Made by a program: the position numbers and the translations under genes
Notes under the pieces: generated by a model
Told to the model about the DNA's origin: nothing
Seen by the model: only the letters and a program-made list of their open reading frames with translations
Database searches by the model: none
DNA from: Orobanche coerulescens
Taxonomy: Eukaryota > Streptophyta > Magnoliopsida > Lamiales > Orobanchaceae
DNA: 64,000 nucleotides
Direction: 5' to 3'
NCBI GenBank assembly: GCA_033398695.1
Contig: CM065803.1
Location: 50,087,501-50,151,500 of the forward strand
In this document: positions 9,525 to 20,070 of the stretch, one piece after another
How positions within the stretch are numbered: the stretch's first letter is position 1
How the letters are laid out: each line of letters starts with the position of its first letter

Positions 9525-12125
9525 TCACTGGTAGGTCGCTCCTGCGTTTTTCAAGCCGAACGGCATTCTGACCCAAAAGTATATGTCCTTTTCTGTGTGG
9601 AAAGATGTGTGTTTTATTTCTTCCTCCGCCATTGGGATTTGATGATATCCGGCGAAGGCATCCATGAACGACATCATTTCGCAACCTGCCGTGCTATCGA
9701 CCAGGTGATCAATATGAGGCATCGGGAAGTGATCTTTTGGACATGCCGCGTTTAGGTCGGTGAAGTCAATGCATAATCTCCGAGAGCGATTGGCTTTTGG
9801 CGAGCACCGCGTTGGCGACCTTGTGGTTAAATGCGTGGCTACTCCGATCAATTTGTTGTTGAGTAACTTCTGGACTTCTATGTCGAGCGCCGCGTATTTC
9901 TCGGGACCGAACTTCCTACGCTTCTGGTGAACAGGCTTCATCGCCCGGTCGATCTTCAGATAATGGCAAGCGTGTTCCGGACTTATGCCAACCATATCTT
10001 GATGCGACCAGGCAAAGACTCCGATGTTCCTACGTAGTAAGTTGATCAGATCTCCCTTTAATTCGTGGTCGATGTTTGCGCCGATCTGTACTTCCCGTTC
10101 GGGGTGATCCGGATCCATCGTAATGCTTTCCAACTCTTCGACAGGGACGGTCGCCTCTCGTTTGGTTCGATCTCCGGACTCGGTCCTTAGATCGATGTCG
10201 AGACTCGGCTCGAAACCGATCCTTGGATCGATGTCGTCCGTCAATTGATGAGAGATGGCGTCCCCTGAGTCGGGTTGGTGCGATGCGTTAGGCTCGTCGA
10301 TCTCCATGGGCTGATCGTCGGTCGCTTCAATGTTACATATAGTATGGGAAGTATTGAGAGAAGTAACAACATAGGAGTAATTCAAACATCTCTTTGCCAT
10401 TAGCTGATCTCCTTTTACAGTACCGACCGTCCCATCGGCAGTGGGGAATTTGATACAGTAAAAGAAAGATGAGGTGACCGCCTCAAAGGTTTCCAAAAAG
10501 GGGCTACCTAAGAACCCATTATAGATGCTGGGCCTATCTATGATTACAAAGCTTAGGTTCCTAGTAATCCTAACCTTGGGATGATAAAAGCATACTAGCT
10601 CAACGGAGAGCTTGATCCTCTCGTAGGCTTGGACTGTGTTGTCGCCGAACCCTTGGAGCACGATGTCGAAAGGTTTGATGAATTTGATTAAGTTGCCGAG
10701 TTGGTCTAGGGCGGATTTGAATATGATGTTGCAGAAACTCCCATTGTCGACCAACACGCGATCGACCGTCTTTCCAAGGATGCAAGCGGAGATTACTAGT
10801 GCATCCTCTTTGGGACATTGCACTCCTTCCCTGTCCTTGTTGGAAAAGGTGATGAGCGCGTTTCTAGAGATGGTCGGCTCCGGAGGAACTACAACATGGA
10901 CTCCGGCGAATGCCCTCAGCTCGGCCTTTCGCTTCCTGTTCGACATGGTGGAAACCGGGGAAAGACCTACGAGGTTTCCACCTCCGGCTTGAAGCATGTT
11001 GATCCGACCGCCAGGGTTGATCGGTGGGACCGATTCGTCAGAGTATTCCGGCTCATGCTCGATCCTGGCGACCGGATTGGGAGGAGTTCTCTCGCGTTGT
11101 CGGCGTTCGCGCCCTACGGTCCTTTCCGTCCTTGGCTCCGGCTTGGTGACCAAGTTGTCCAGTTTGCCTTCCTCAAGCGATCGCGGAGCCAGCCCGAGGA
11201 GGTCGCGGCATTGGCTAGTGTTGTGGCCGGGACTCTTATGATAGGCACAGAATTTGCTACGGTCTAGGTGACCGTGGTCCCTTATTGGCTTTGGTTTGGA
11301 AAGCCACTCGCGGCCCTTGATCGCGTTGAAGATGTGGGTCGGAGATAAGTTGAGGTTGTGAAGAAGGTGGACCTCTACATCCTCGAAGGCTTTGAACTCG
11401 CCAGGCGGCTTGGCGATCGCCTTTCTGGGCTTGGCGACCGCCTTCTTCTGGACATGGGAAGGTGCTTTTCGTTCTTCGGATGGTCCCTCTTCTAAGCGGA
11501 GTGAGAGCATCCTTTGTCTGGCCAGGAAACCGGCGGCTTTGCCGCGGAAGATTGAGTAGGTCGGGGGGATATCTTTTGTGAGGTGTCTGAACATGGGCGA
11601 ACGTCCGTGGAATCCGCTCATAACTGAGTTGAGAGCGATCTCGTCGCTGACGGGCTCACCGGTGAGGACTATCTCGTCTACCCGGTCGATGTAATCCTCA
11701 TCCGATTCGTCCTTCCCCTGCCTGATTTTCATCATGCGGTGGGGACCTTCCGGGCGAGCGACCTTGGCGGCGAAATACGACGTGAAGTCGTTCACCAGCT
11801 TCTCAAAGCAATTGATTGAGCGAGATGGTAGTGAGATGTACCACCTGTGGGCGAGATCGCCCAGAGTTAACGGGAACATACGACATTTCGTCGCATCTGA
11901 AGCTCCGCATCCGGTCATGTAGATCCGGAATTTGCTTAAGTGGGTTTCCGGATCCGATCTCCCCTCATATAGAGGCGTTTGTGGGGGATTGATCGTTGGT
12001 TGGACTGGGGCGAGCTCGATCTGAGTCGCGAGTGGTTCGCTTGACCCAACGATCGGTCTCCTGGCGCCTGCCCCATTTTCCAGGAGCGCCTTCACCTCGT
12101 CCAGCTGGCGTTGCATGGCGGCCAT
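9525..12125 (-). pseudogene. T1 gag-protease-RT (866 residues, nonsense-terminated)
   Basis: The gag domain covers about residues 50-200 (THLSKFRIYM, HRWYISLPSRSI). A CX2HX4HX4C knuckle (CAYHKSPGHNTSQC) lies near 290-306. A retropepsin-like region follows near 457-470, reading VLVDNGSFCNIIF instead of the usual D-T/S-G; VDNG variants occur in this clade. RT starts around 720 with LCIDFTDLNAACPKD near 780 and FMDAFAGYHQI. The stretch before it (VATHLTTRSPTRCSPKANR) looks out of frame, so two compensating shifts are likely. It ends at TGA (9525-9527), probably a CGA-to-TGA transition in the GATYQRLVN motif. Confidence 0.92.
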
Positions 12126-12523
12126 CGCCGTTGCCTGACTGCTTGCCGAGTGGCTCTCAGAGCGTGAACCAAGGCGACCGTGTACCGATCCCCTAGCCCC
12201 GTGGTGAATGACGAGCTCCCTGCCAGCGGGTTCCTTCCTTGGGCGAGCAGGGCTCGCTGACCGACCTGTCTCTTGGGAGTCGGATATGCCGAACTCCTGG
12301 TAAAGGATTCAGATACCGATGTCTCCCGACTAGGGCCTGAGTGCCCAGGTCGCCATGAGGGATCGCTCCCTAGGCGGCTGAAGACGGAATCGTCCCGCCT
12401 TACGAGAGCCTTCCCCTGTGGCTCGGGGCTTTCTGTCTATTTCTCAACATAGATCCCCTTGAGCTTCCGTTTGCATGCCCGGCGGTTAGCTGACGGGGTG
12501 ATGGTGGGCGAATCGCGGGCCCT

Positions 12524-12736
12524 CTACCGTTCCCTGAGGATGGCTATAGCCTCCTCAATCTGTTCCGATGTCTGGAACTGATCGAGTGAGAGGCTAGAAC
12601 CGTCCCTCGGGGGCGGGAGCGAGAGCCTAGCGTCACCACGGTCGCCTTCCGCTGTGGGCTGGGATTTGGTCCTCGCCGGAATACGATTTCCCGCAGATCT
12701 CAGGGTGGCCCTCTTGGAGGTTGTTGCTGATGTCAT
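12524..12736 (-). pseudogene. T1 gag N-terminal fragment
   Basis: The 70-residue frame MTSATTSKRATLRSAGNR...IAILRER begins about 115 bp downstream of the primer site and ends at a stop. The next 400 bp read in shifted frames with stops before the main frame opens at 12125. This is probably the true gag start, now separated from the rest by small indels; the first methionine of gag is inferred. Confidence 0.6.
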
Positions 12737-12850
12737 TTTCTGAAGGTTTTTCTATTGAAGAACAGTGAGTGTTTCTTCAAGTATATGTCTGGAGAACAGT
12801 GAGTGTTCTTCGAGACGGTAGGAATAAAAATGAAGGTTTAGATTTTTTCG

Positions 12851-12867
12851 CCCTCCTTCTAGCGCCA
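12851..12867 (-). other. Primer-binding site of T1
   Basis: TGGCGCTAGAAGGAGGG on the minus strand starts 2 bp after the LTR end. It begins with TGG, complementary to the CCA end of a tRNA, but is not the initiator-Met type used by the other elements here. I do not assign the tRNA. Confidence 0.75.
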
Positions 12868-12869
12868 AT

Positions 12870-13844
12870 TGTTCTTACCCAAAATATTATCCGGAGATAG
12901 TATTGCTGGAATGATCGAGTAACAAACAAATGCGAGAACACTTCCGTGAGAAAATAGACAACACAAGATTTGCCGGGGTTGTTAATCCCGGGCTTGAATG
13001 CTCTCGCGAGATGTTATTAATAAATATACTGTCGAGTACAGATATTAACGTTAGAATATAATACAAGGAGTGTAAAGACTTCTAGTTATCTAGGCATTAG
13101 AGCGCGTAGATTGCCGGAAGAACCAGATAGATGAATCTGTGAGTTCTTGCTTGGGATATATGATGAATGTGTATGAATATCACTATGAATGTGTTAGTGG
13201 ATGCCAAAAGAGCCTTTGATTCTCGTTTTGGTATGTATTTTGCACTGAATTCGTAGTAATTTCTGCCTCCCCTTTGCTGCTGCAGTGAGTTCCCTATTTA
13301 TAGGGGACAAGGTAGTTGGGACCCCTCAGGCGATCGTCGACGACCGCCGTTTTCTATATTATAATTAGGTGGCCGATCGTCCCGTCACATGGGGCTGTAC
13401 CCTTAAAGTCAGGGGCTGCTGCTGGTGCCAGCTGTGTGAGCCAATGAGAGGCCAACACGCGTCCAGGGCAGCTGTCAAGGGAGGACCCACTCTGTACCTT
13501 TCGGCGGCTTTGTCGGTAGGTGTAGTAGATGTGGTAGGTGACAGGCTGGGGTCAAAGATCTTATCTGTCGGTATATTTTGAAGATCCGTATGTGGGCCAC
13601 CGTTCAAGATTTCGGTCTTCGACGACTTTGATGTATGCCGGATCCATACGTGGCATGAGATGATCGCCTCTGGTCCGCTCATTAAAGACGATCGTCAGAC
13701 ATCATAAGACGATCGCTGGGTACCAAAAGACGATCGCCGTATTATGCCGAACACTAGGAGTCTGTCCAGAATATGTCTACCATGGTTGGCCTCTCTGATT
13801 GTCATGCCGTTCGCCTATCGAGGCGAAGAAATCGCCGCACAACA
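12870..13844 (-). repeat. 5' LTR of T1 (975 bp)
   Basis: It begins TGTTCTTACCC and ends GCACAACA on the plus strand. It pairs with 1704-2674 and, because the element lies on the minus strand, is the promoter-bearing copy. Confidence 0.93.
13292..13302 (-). promoter_or_regulatory. TATA box in the T1 5' LTR
   Basis: The minus strand reads TATAAATAGGG. The same sequence is kept at 2125-2135 in the other LTR. Confidence 0.6.
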
Positions 13845-13849
13845 GATGG
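13845..13849. repeat. Target site duplication GATGG, right of T1
   Basis: It matches 1699-1703 and directly follows the terminal CACAACA. Confidence 0.93.
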
Positions 13850-14860
13850 GACTTCTACAGCAACCACTGCAGTCACTGTAGGCTCTGTCTTACAAGACTT
13901 TTTGGTCTTATTTCTCTTGTTCTCGACAGCTTGAAGCAAACTGCTGTTGGGAATGCTTCTTTTCCTCTTCTTCTCTTCCCCCGAGATCTTCAAAGTGACG
14001 TCCCTCATGTCACTTGAAATGGGCATGCTTGGATGGGGCCTCTAAGCAAGGAGTTGTGATTTGTTGAAGACGGTGGCTCGGATCCCACCAATGAACTTTC
14101 CAGTACCAATCTTCTTGGTATCAGCAGACTGTTTCACTCCACAACGAGTGAGAATATGGTTCAGGATGAGGCCAAACGACTTATTGGTAGTTTCAGGCTT
14201 AGAACCCTCTTCCTGAATTCTTTTCAGAACTATCTAGCACAAATTCACCTTCTATCCAGACATGATGGCGGCCATCATTCTGAAGCACAGATTGGTGCGC
14301 ATCTCAAACGCACCAGTCTGGTTCTCAACAACCCGGCAACAAAAATCGTGCAGGTAGACATACGATAAAGTAAAATTATTCTTATGGAAAGATGGGTGGA
14401 CATTTGGAGCCATGGAGTCGCCGGTGAACAGTTTCCAGAATTCAGACAGAGTGCTTTCAGACCCTAAGGTATCCAACTCCTCCATCTTCAGGCCATCAGA
14501 CGGCAGATAGATCTTCTCCAATAGATCTTTGTTCAGAGATATCTTCTATCCCTTAAACAGTGCCGATTATCTCAGTAATTTCACCTCCTTTTATCTGAGA
14601 TGAATATTTGAATGAGTCATCTAGGTAGAACTCCTCCACAATTTGTTCGTCATAATAATCAGCATGGTGGCTTCCAGGGCGATATGGCCCTTGTTGTTTC
14701 ACTCTATAAACAACCAGCTCCATGCCTATGTTATCTTCTCATTCAATATCGATTCTCTAAATCAACACAGCTCTAGCTAAGATACGCCCATCGATAATAG
14801 TATCCTTCTTCTTCATTTAGAGAGAGGATGTCTGTCAAGTCGACATTTTTCAAGAGAAAA
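13845..14860 (-). pseudogene. N-terminal half of the extra ORF of element A
   Basis: It is homologous to the N-terminal 230 residues of the B extra ORF. Matching blocks are IIDGRILAR vs IIDRRIFSR, VEEFYL, LKMEELDTLGSESTLSEFWKLFTGDS, and FTLSYVYLHDFCCRVVENQTGAFEMRTNLCFRMM (two runs of the same stretch). The VEEFY...VRxxxV pattern resembles the putative plant transposon protein domain found in many plant repeats. Stops and small indels interrupt the frame. It continues at 1703 on the other side of T1. Confidence 0.65.
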
Positions 14861-14985
14861 ATTGTGAAGTGACAGAGAATTAAACACAGAAAAATGCAGA
14901 AAACTTCCAGGAAGTATGTAGACTGTTTGCTTAAGACTCGTTTAATTTGATGAAAGCATAAACAGTCTATGGGAGCAAAGTACTG

Positions 14986-14996
14986 TCCTTTTATAG
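14986..14996 (-). promoter_or_regulatory. TATA-like box upstream of the A extra ORF
   Basis: The minus strand reads CTATAAAAGGA. The same box occurs at the matching place in element B (26658-26669) although the surrounding sequence has diverged. Confidence 0.55.
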
Positions 14997-14999
14997 GGT

Positions 15000-15235
15000 G
15001 CATAGAAGATTAGGTTAAATAGTGAACAGTCAGATTTAAGGGGTGAGATCCGTCTTTGAAAGAACGTACATGATGGATTCAAAGTAACTTGTACGTCTGA
15101 TACATCAGTTTTGAAATGATGACTGGTCCCACTTCTAACTGTTTGTCTTCCCTTATTGCACGAAACGACGGTCTGAAATTTTAAAATCGCGGTATTTGAG
15201 GAAATAAAATCTAGGTTCAGGATCTATTAATTCAA
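15000..15235. other. Upstream region of the A extra ORF, non-coding
   Basis: It is recognisably similar to 26670-26880 in element B (shared GGTCCCACTTCTAACT, CCCTTATTGC and CGAAACG). I see no gene. The polypurine repeats present in B are lost because the next segment is rearranged. Confidence 0.5.
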
Positions 15236-15345
15236 CAGCAATTGTTTCTTCCAGAGGGGTTGCACCATGGGATTGTTTCAACAACAGGAACATATGGGGC
15301 TTCTACAGCAATCGCTCCAGTCACTGTAGGCTCAGCCTTAAAAGC
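15236..15345 (-). other. Displaced fragment of the extra ORF at a rearrangement junction
   Basis: About 100 bp repeat the piece of the extra ORF that in A spans 1645-1698 plus 13850-13885 (shared GGGATTGTTTCA, ACTTCTACAGCAA-like and CAGTCACTGTAGGCTC). Here it is fused directly to integrase-region sequence at about 15345. RT and RNase H that should lie between are missing, so this is a chimeric deletion junction. Confidence 0.6.
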
Positions 15346-15905
15346 ATGTCAGGGTGTTTTTGACTTGTTTGCCTTTCTAACAGGATCCACAGACACTGTC
15401 TTTATAAAATGGCACATCCAGCAAACCTCTGACCATTGCCTATCTAGTGAGTTTTTTGATTGTCTTGAAGTTGATATGAGACATCCTCTTGTGCCATAGC
15501 CAGCTTTGATCTGCAGTGCCTTTGACAACAAAACATGGAATAGTGGAGCTTGTAGGCTTCCAGTCGGCAATATAATTATTACCTGATCTGCTTCTTGTGA
15601 GGACGATTTCCTTGGTCTTGATGTCCTTCACTCTACAGTGATCTATATAGAATTTGACTGAGAACTGTTTATCACAGAACTGGATAATACTAAGTAGATT
15701 GTACTATAAGCCTTCAACATAGGCTACGTTAGTGCCTTTGAATTTTCCTACAAGCAGGGTTCACGTCCCTCTTGTTCTTCCTTTGGACTTGTCACCGAAG
15801 TGCACCTTTGGACCGTGACCTTCTACATAATCCGACAACTTGCTGATATCTCCTGTCATGTGCCGAGAACATCCACTATCAAATTACCAGATGCCCTTTT
15901 CTTTG
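15346..15905 (-). pseudogene. Protease and pre-integrase remnant of element A
   Basis: Minus-strand pieces match B: the region of WYFxSGCSRHMTGD (around 15850-15890), VHFGDKSKGRT, QYNLLSIxQFCDK, RVKDIKTKEIVLTRSRSGNNYIADW, and the GAG-pre-integrase HKRMSHINFKTIKKL. Several frame breaks are present. It stops at the junction near 15345, where the integrase core should begin. Confidence 0.7.
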
Positions 15906-16405
15906 ATATCCTGTAAGCAAAGATCTTAAGCAGATTTATGCCCCCTTTTATTGTTGGGTCCATGTATATTTGTGCCTTTTGGTACCCAAATTTTCCTGAC
16001 AGTAGCAATTGATTTGCTGTAGGTTACTTTGGTCCAGTCTTGCGATATCTACATGGGACAGGCATGTAGTCGCTGTAACCTTGATTATTATGCATGTAAA
16101 ATCTAGGATTTTGATTTCAGTACGATTGCCTTCTTGGAGGAGGAACCATTTTCTTTGCCAGCTTGCCTTCTAGGTCTCCAGTTGGATTCCCGGAGCTGTT
16201 GTTGATATTGCGCAGTGACCTATTTTATGGATGGATAACGAGGCTTCTGTATCTAATATCGAGGCACACTGTACTGTTGATAGTACTGCGGTGCGTGCCT
16301 TTGATACTTGGATACATCCTTATTTCTGAATGGCTGCTAGCACAGTTGATATGCTCGGGGAGCATACTGTTGATCACATCTTACAGGTCTGGAAGGTTGA
16401 GGTTT
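15906..16405 (-). other. Decayed region between gag and protease of element A
   Basis: It is alignable by eye with 39855-40142 of B (shared TGATATGCTCGGGGAGCAT at 16346 and TTCTGAATGGCTG). No usable frame remains. Confidence 0.45.
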
Positions 16406-18164
16406 TCACTGTCTGTGATATGAACTTAGGGGTGGAATCGTAGCCTTCACTATACGAGGAGGGGCAACTGTAACCTTCGCGGGAATTGGGGTCTCTTCGG
16501 GTACATGAATGGGTTCCACTCCCCTGTGGAACACCGTACCAGATTTTCCCTTATGAGAGAACAAGTCATATATTAAGCCACATTTATCGTGGGCATGCTG
16601 CCCAGTGCTTAGAATTTCTTCCATTCATTTAGAATATTTTTCAAATGATTTCAGGATGGTCTCTAGTTCTCCTTCTCGTTTCTCGAGACTTTTTACCTTA
16701 GCTTCGAGTAAAGCATATTCATTTTTCTTGCTCTTGTTATGAGACTTTGCCTCATTTAGATCTTTGGCAAGTTGATGATTGCTTTCCATGAGTTTTTCAA
16801 AGGTGACACTGCTGTTTTCGCAATCAAGAGACATATTTTCGTAGTTATTCTTAAGCAAGTCATTTTCATCTTTCTACTCCAAGTTTGAAATTTCGAGCTG
16901 TGTGTTTTCTTGTTTGAGTGTCTCATGGGCTTTTTGAATGCTTTTGAATTCATTCATCATATTTTCAAACGTATGCGACGCATTTATGAAAATAGTTGAA
17001 TTCGAACTTACTTTGTCATCGCTGTCATCATCATCCTGTATTTGTTTATCCATAAAGCACATTTATGCTTTATCCTCGATTTCATCATCGGAGCAGTCAC
17101 TGTCAGTGATTGCCTGAAGGCACTCCTCGGTCTTGAGCTTGTTCTTCCAGACACGCCTTCTTTCATCCTTTTCCTGTTGCTCAGCTTCTAGCAACTTTTG
17201 CACTTTTGAATGTGGACATTTATTTGCATAATGTCCTGGTTTCCTACAGTTATAGCATAAGTTAGAATCACCAGATGAAGGAGATTCAGAGCTTACCATG
17301 TGAAAAGGCTTGGGCCTGTATGGAGTCTTTCCAGACTGTTTGATGAACTTTTTGAACTTGTGCATGAGCAGGGCCATTTCATTTTACGGCAGAATGTCGT
17401 TGTCGCTGTCTGCAGTCTTGTGTGCCAATTTGGATGTGCTGGGTGCAGAACTGTGTCTCTTGTCAGATACAACAGCCAATGCTGTAGTCTTTACAGGTGA
17501 CTCTTCTTCCTTCTCTCTCCTGTCAATATCATACTCAAAAGCTTTGAGGTCATAGAAGAGGTCAAAAGTAAAAATATCGTTTAATTTACAGGATACATGC
17601 ATAGCTGTAGTCTTAATGTCCCATCGGGCAGGGAGTGAACGAAAGATTTTTAATTTTTTCTCCTTTTGGGTATATACTTTACCCAATGATTTTCAACTTT
17701 ATCGATAATGCCAGTAAATCTGAGGTCAAACTCCTCAAGCATTTCAGAAGATTTCATTTCAAAAGATTCAAACTGCTGAGTAAGTTTAGAAATTTTGTTT
17801 TCTTTCGATAGTTCAGTTCACTCCAAATAAGCCTGAGTTTCTCCCAGATTTTTTAGCTATCTTACAGCTTTTTACCTAGGAGAATGCACCTTCATCGAGA
17901 GTGACAAACAACATATTCTTAACAACATTGTCGAGGTTTGCACGCGTGCGATTGTCCGTTGTCCATTGCTCGCGCTCCTTCTCGAGCATTTTAGCATGAG
18001 GTTGTCCTTCTATCCTCGCGGCTGGATTGACCTTCATTATCTTTATTGGTCCTTCCTGGATGACGAATATCATTTCTTCATGCATGACTGCAAGATGAGC
18101 CTCCATCCTAATCCTCCAGTCATCAAACTCATTAATGGAGAACATATGAACTTTGTTTATATAG
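16406..18164 (-). pseudogene. gag of copia element A
   Basis: It starts near 18162 with MGTSI followed by a stop, against MDTSM in B. HMFSINEFDDWRIRMEAHL, a CCHC knuckle CYNCRKPGHYANKCPH (about 17220-17260), acidic stretches and a long coiled coil (16620-17060) follow. It is split by at least four stops or shifts (around 17870, 17690, 17380 and 17062). Gag of this design, with a coiled coil C-terminal to the knuckle, also occurs in element B. Confidence 0.78.
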
Positions 18165-18347
18165 AGGTGCCCATTTTGTAATTACCGAGATCTTTATTCC
18201 AGATTCGTTGAGTTTTCTGGGTTTTATCGGATTGTCATTGTCCTCATTGTTGGAATTTGTGTCATATTTTGGTCGTGCCTTATTGGGGCATGTGTTTGGA
18301 GGCGTTTCGGATCACTTTGTGAGTTTTGGGGATTTTGTGGAGTAGCG

Positions 18348-18718
18348 CACGTTAATGCTTGTGGCATAGCGCACGCTACTATGTTGTAGTTAGCGCACGA
18401 CTGGCAGCCCAGCGACAGTCCAGGAGCTACTGGACTGCGACTGGGGTCTTGTCAGCGCACGCTAATTTTGGTAGCTAGCGCACGCTATCGACTGCTTAGC
18501 GCACGCTAATCGTTATTTCTAGCGCACGCTACTTGGTGGGTGCAGATCTGTCCAGAGGCTACTGGACTGGTTTTGTGACCCGTTAGCGCACGCTATGGCT
18601 TTTGGCTAGCGCACGCTACGACTTTTGGCTAGCGCACGCTAACTGTGTTATAGGCGGTTTCTCTGGAGCGTTGACCCCGTTAGCGCACGCTAATGCAGGG
18701 TGTTTAGCGCGCGCTAAT
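18348..18718. repeat. Array of TAGCGCACGCTA palindromic modules
   Basis: About a dozen copies of TAGCGCACGCTA or one-base variants (arms TAGCG/CGCTA) are spread over 370 bp, separated by short variable spacers. The array lies immediately upstream of the TATA box. Two further copies are in the leader at 21557-21597. Confidence 0.85.
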
Positions 18719-18722
18719 AACT

Positions 18723-18742
18723 GTCCAGTATAAATACTGGAC
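18723..18742 (+). promoter_or_regulatory. TATA box of C inside a perfect inverted repeat
   Basis: GTCCAGTA-TAAA-TACTGGAC: 8 bp perfect arms around the TATAAATA box (18729-18736). It sits 5 bp after the last array module. Confidence 0.65.
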
Positions 18743-19679
18743 AACAGCATTAAGTCGTCATTTCTTTTCCCTTCTTCATTCCTTCCGACGGGAGTGAACT
18801 CCAGAGGTGATTTTGAGCGATCTTCTTCATCAAGCTTCATTTTGAAATGGAGTTGTAGATGTTTAACAACATCTAATCGTCTTCTTGATCCAAGTCAAGG
18901 TAATCCCTTCTTAGAACCCTAGTTCTTGAATTTTGGGGGTTTATGAGGTTTCGGCTAATTTAAACCGATCTAGACCAGATTTTTTTGTAAGATCTTCATT
19001 GTATACTCGAGATCCTTTGTTAATATTGAGACTTTGTGGTATGAACTTCGTAAATCCTTATGTTCGTCGATTATGTTAGTATAAGCCTTTGAGATGTCCG
19101 GCGAAATGCTCCAATGGGTAGAAATTAGGATGATTCCTATATTTTCGAAGTATTGTTGATTCATAGTGGTACTACTTTCGTAGTATTCGTGGGCTGTCGA
19201 AGTCTTGGTCGTTTTTTGAAGTTCGAAGGCTACCCGATCGTGCCCGTTCGTCGTTTTGTCGCTCGTGACATCGAGGCAAGTATCTTGTCCATACGTTTCA
19301 TGTTTCGTATTTTACGCGAAACCCAATGTTTAATAAATGTAAAAAGGGATCGGTATGTTCTCGATAAATGTTGTCTTTCAATGATAATTCGTGTACTTCG
19401 TGAATATATGTGTTTTCGGAATATGTGTGTTGGTTTTGTATGTTGAAAGATGCTATGATCACTTTGAGTGAGTTTAATAGACCGTAATCCTTTGTCGGGG
19501 ATTACGTAATGTTATGTGTACTTGTTCGGTAAGAACGTATTGTGTGTGATATTAGTTTAAGTGTTGCTTGGCTTGAAGTTTTTCTCATTGTTATGTGATC
19601 GTTGAAAGTGATGTGCCTCCGGGTAGGATTGTTGAATCTCCGGGATTCATACTTGTTAGTATGGGTCAGGCATGACCGT

Positions 19680-20070
19680 AGGGTTATCCAATCCGGGTAT
19701 GTCTTGCGGGGACTCTGAGGTTCGGGACTTGCTAGCCCGATGCGGGATAACTTGTGGGGGTTATCATCGGGTATGTCTTGCGGGGACTCCAAGGTTCGTG
19801 GCTTGTTAGCGCGATGCCGGGATAACTTATGGTTGTGGTTTGGAATGGTTCCGTGACTGTTGTCACGAGGACATGTGATTTTGTAAGGTTTCCTATTGAG
19901 TTATTCACTCGGGTATGTTCTACGGGAGCATATGAGGTTCGTGGCTTGTTAGCACGGGATGCGAATAATCCTTAGGAACATGTGTTAGGTGATTTGGGTC
20001 GTGGACCCTGTGTTCTGTGATTTGGGTCATGGACCCCGTGTGTTGTGAATTGGGTTGTGAACCCGCATTT
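19680..20070 (+). repeat. Tandem modules in the C LTR
   Basis: Three imperfect units share CGGGTATGTYTTGCGGGGACTC-like starts, a GAGGTTCGNGRCTTGYTAGC core and a GATAAC/AATAATCC end (about 19680, 19765 and 19910). A shorter run follows of three GTGATTTGGGTCGTGGACCC-like units (19988-20065). The first set recurs inverted in both LARD LTRs (49550-49860 and 55070-55380). Confidence 0.7.

Larger units (their letters stand above)
1704..13844 (-). mobile_element. T1: Tat-lineage Ty3/gypsy retrotransposon, about 12.1 kb
   Basis: It is bounded by LTRs 1704-2674 and 12870-13844 with TG...CA ends and 5 bp duplications. Minus-strand order is LTR, primer site, gag, protease, RT, RNase H, a second archaeal-type RNase H, integrase, a long spacer with an antisense gene, polypurine tract, LTR. 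The second RNase H and the extra gene between integrase and the 3' LTR are hallmarks of the plant Tat clade (Ogre/Retand/Tat). By eye the LTRs differ at roughly 14 positions in about 970, which suggests a fairly young insertion. The pol frame is nevertheless broken by two nonsense codons and one frameshift, so this copy could move only with proteins supplied by relatives. Confidence 0.93.
1..18176 (-). mobile_element. Copia element A, Sirevirus-type, fragmented host of T1
   Basis: Reading on the minus strand from 18176 leftwards, there is a gag start, a CCHC knuckle, a coiled coil, protease and pre-integrase pieces, then a rearranged junction and an extra ORF. The order matches element B, but the integrase core, RT and RNase H are missing. 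The right end is cut in the gag leader by the LTR of element C at 18177. T1 occupies 1704-13844, flanked by GATGG duplications. No LTR or primer site of A lies in the window. Extra ORF plus coiled-coil gag point to the Sirevirus (SIRE/Maximus) group; the lineage is inferred from architecture. Confidence 0.65.

Noticed and set aside
2729..11420. GCGATCGC as cyanobacterial HIP1 signal, hence plastid or bacterial DNA
   Set aside because: The host sequence is an unmistakable Tat retrotransposon with spliced gene and plant domains; no bacterial genes are present.
18348..18718. Possible CRISPR-like array of short repeats and spacers
   Set aside because: Repeats are 12 bp palindromes with irregular spacers inside a plant LTR promoter; no cas genes and a eukaryotic context.
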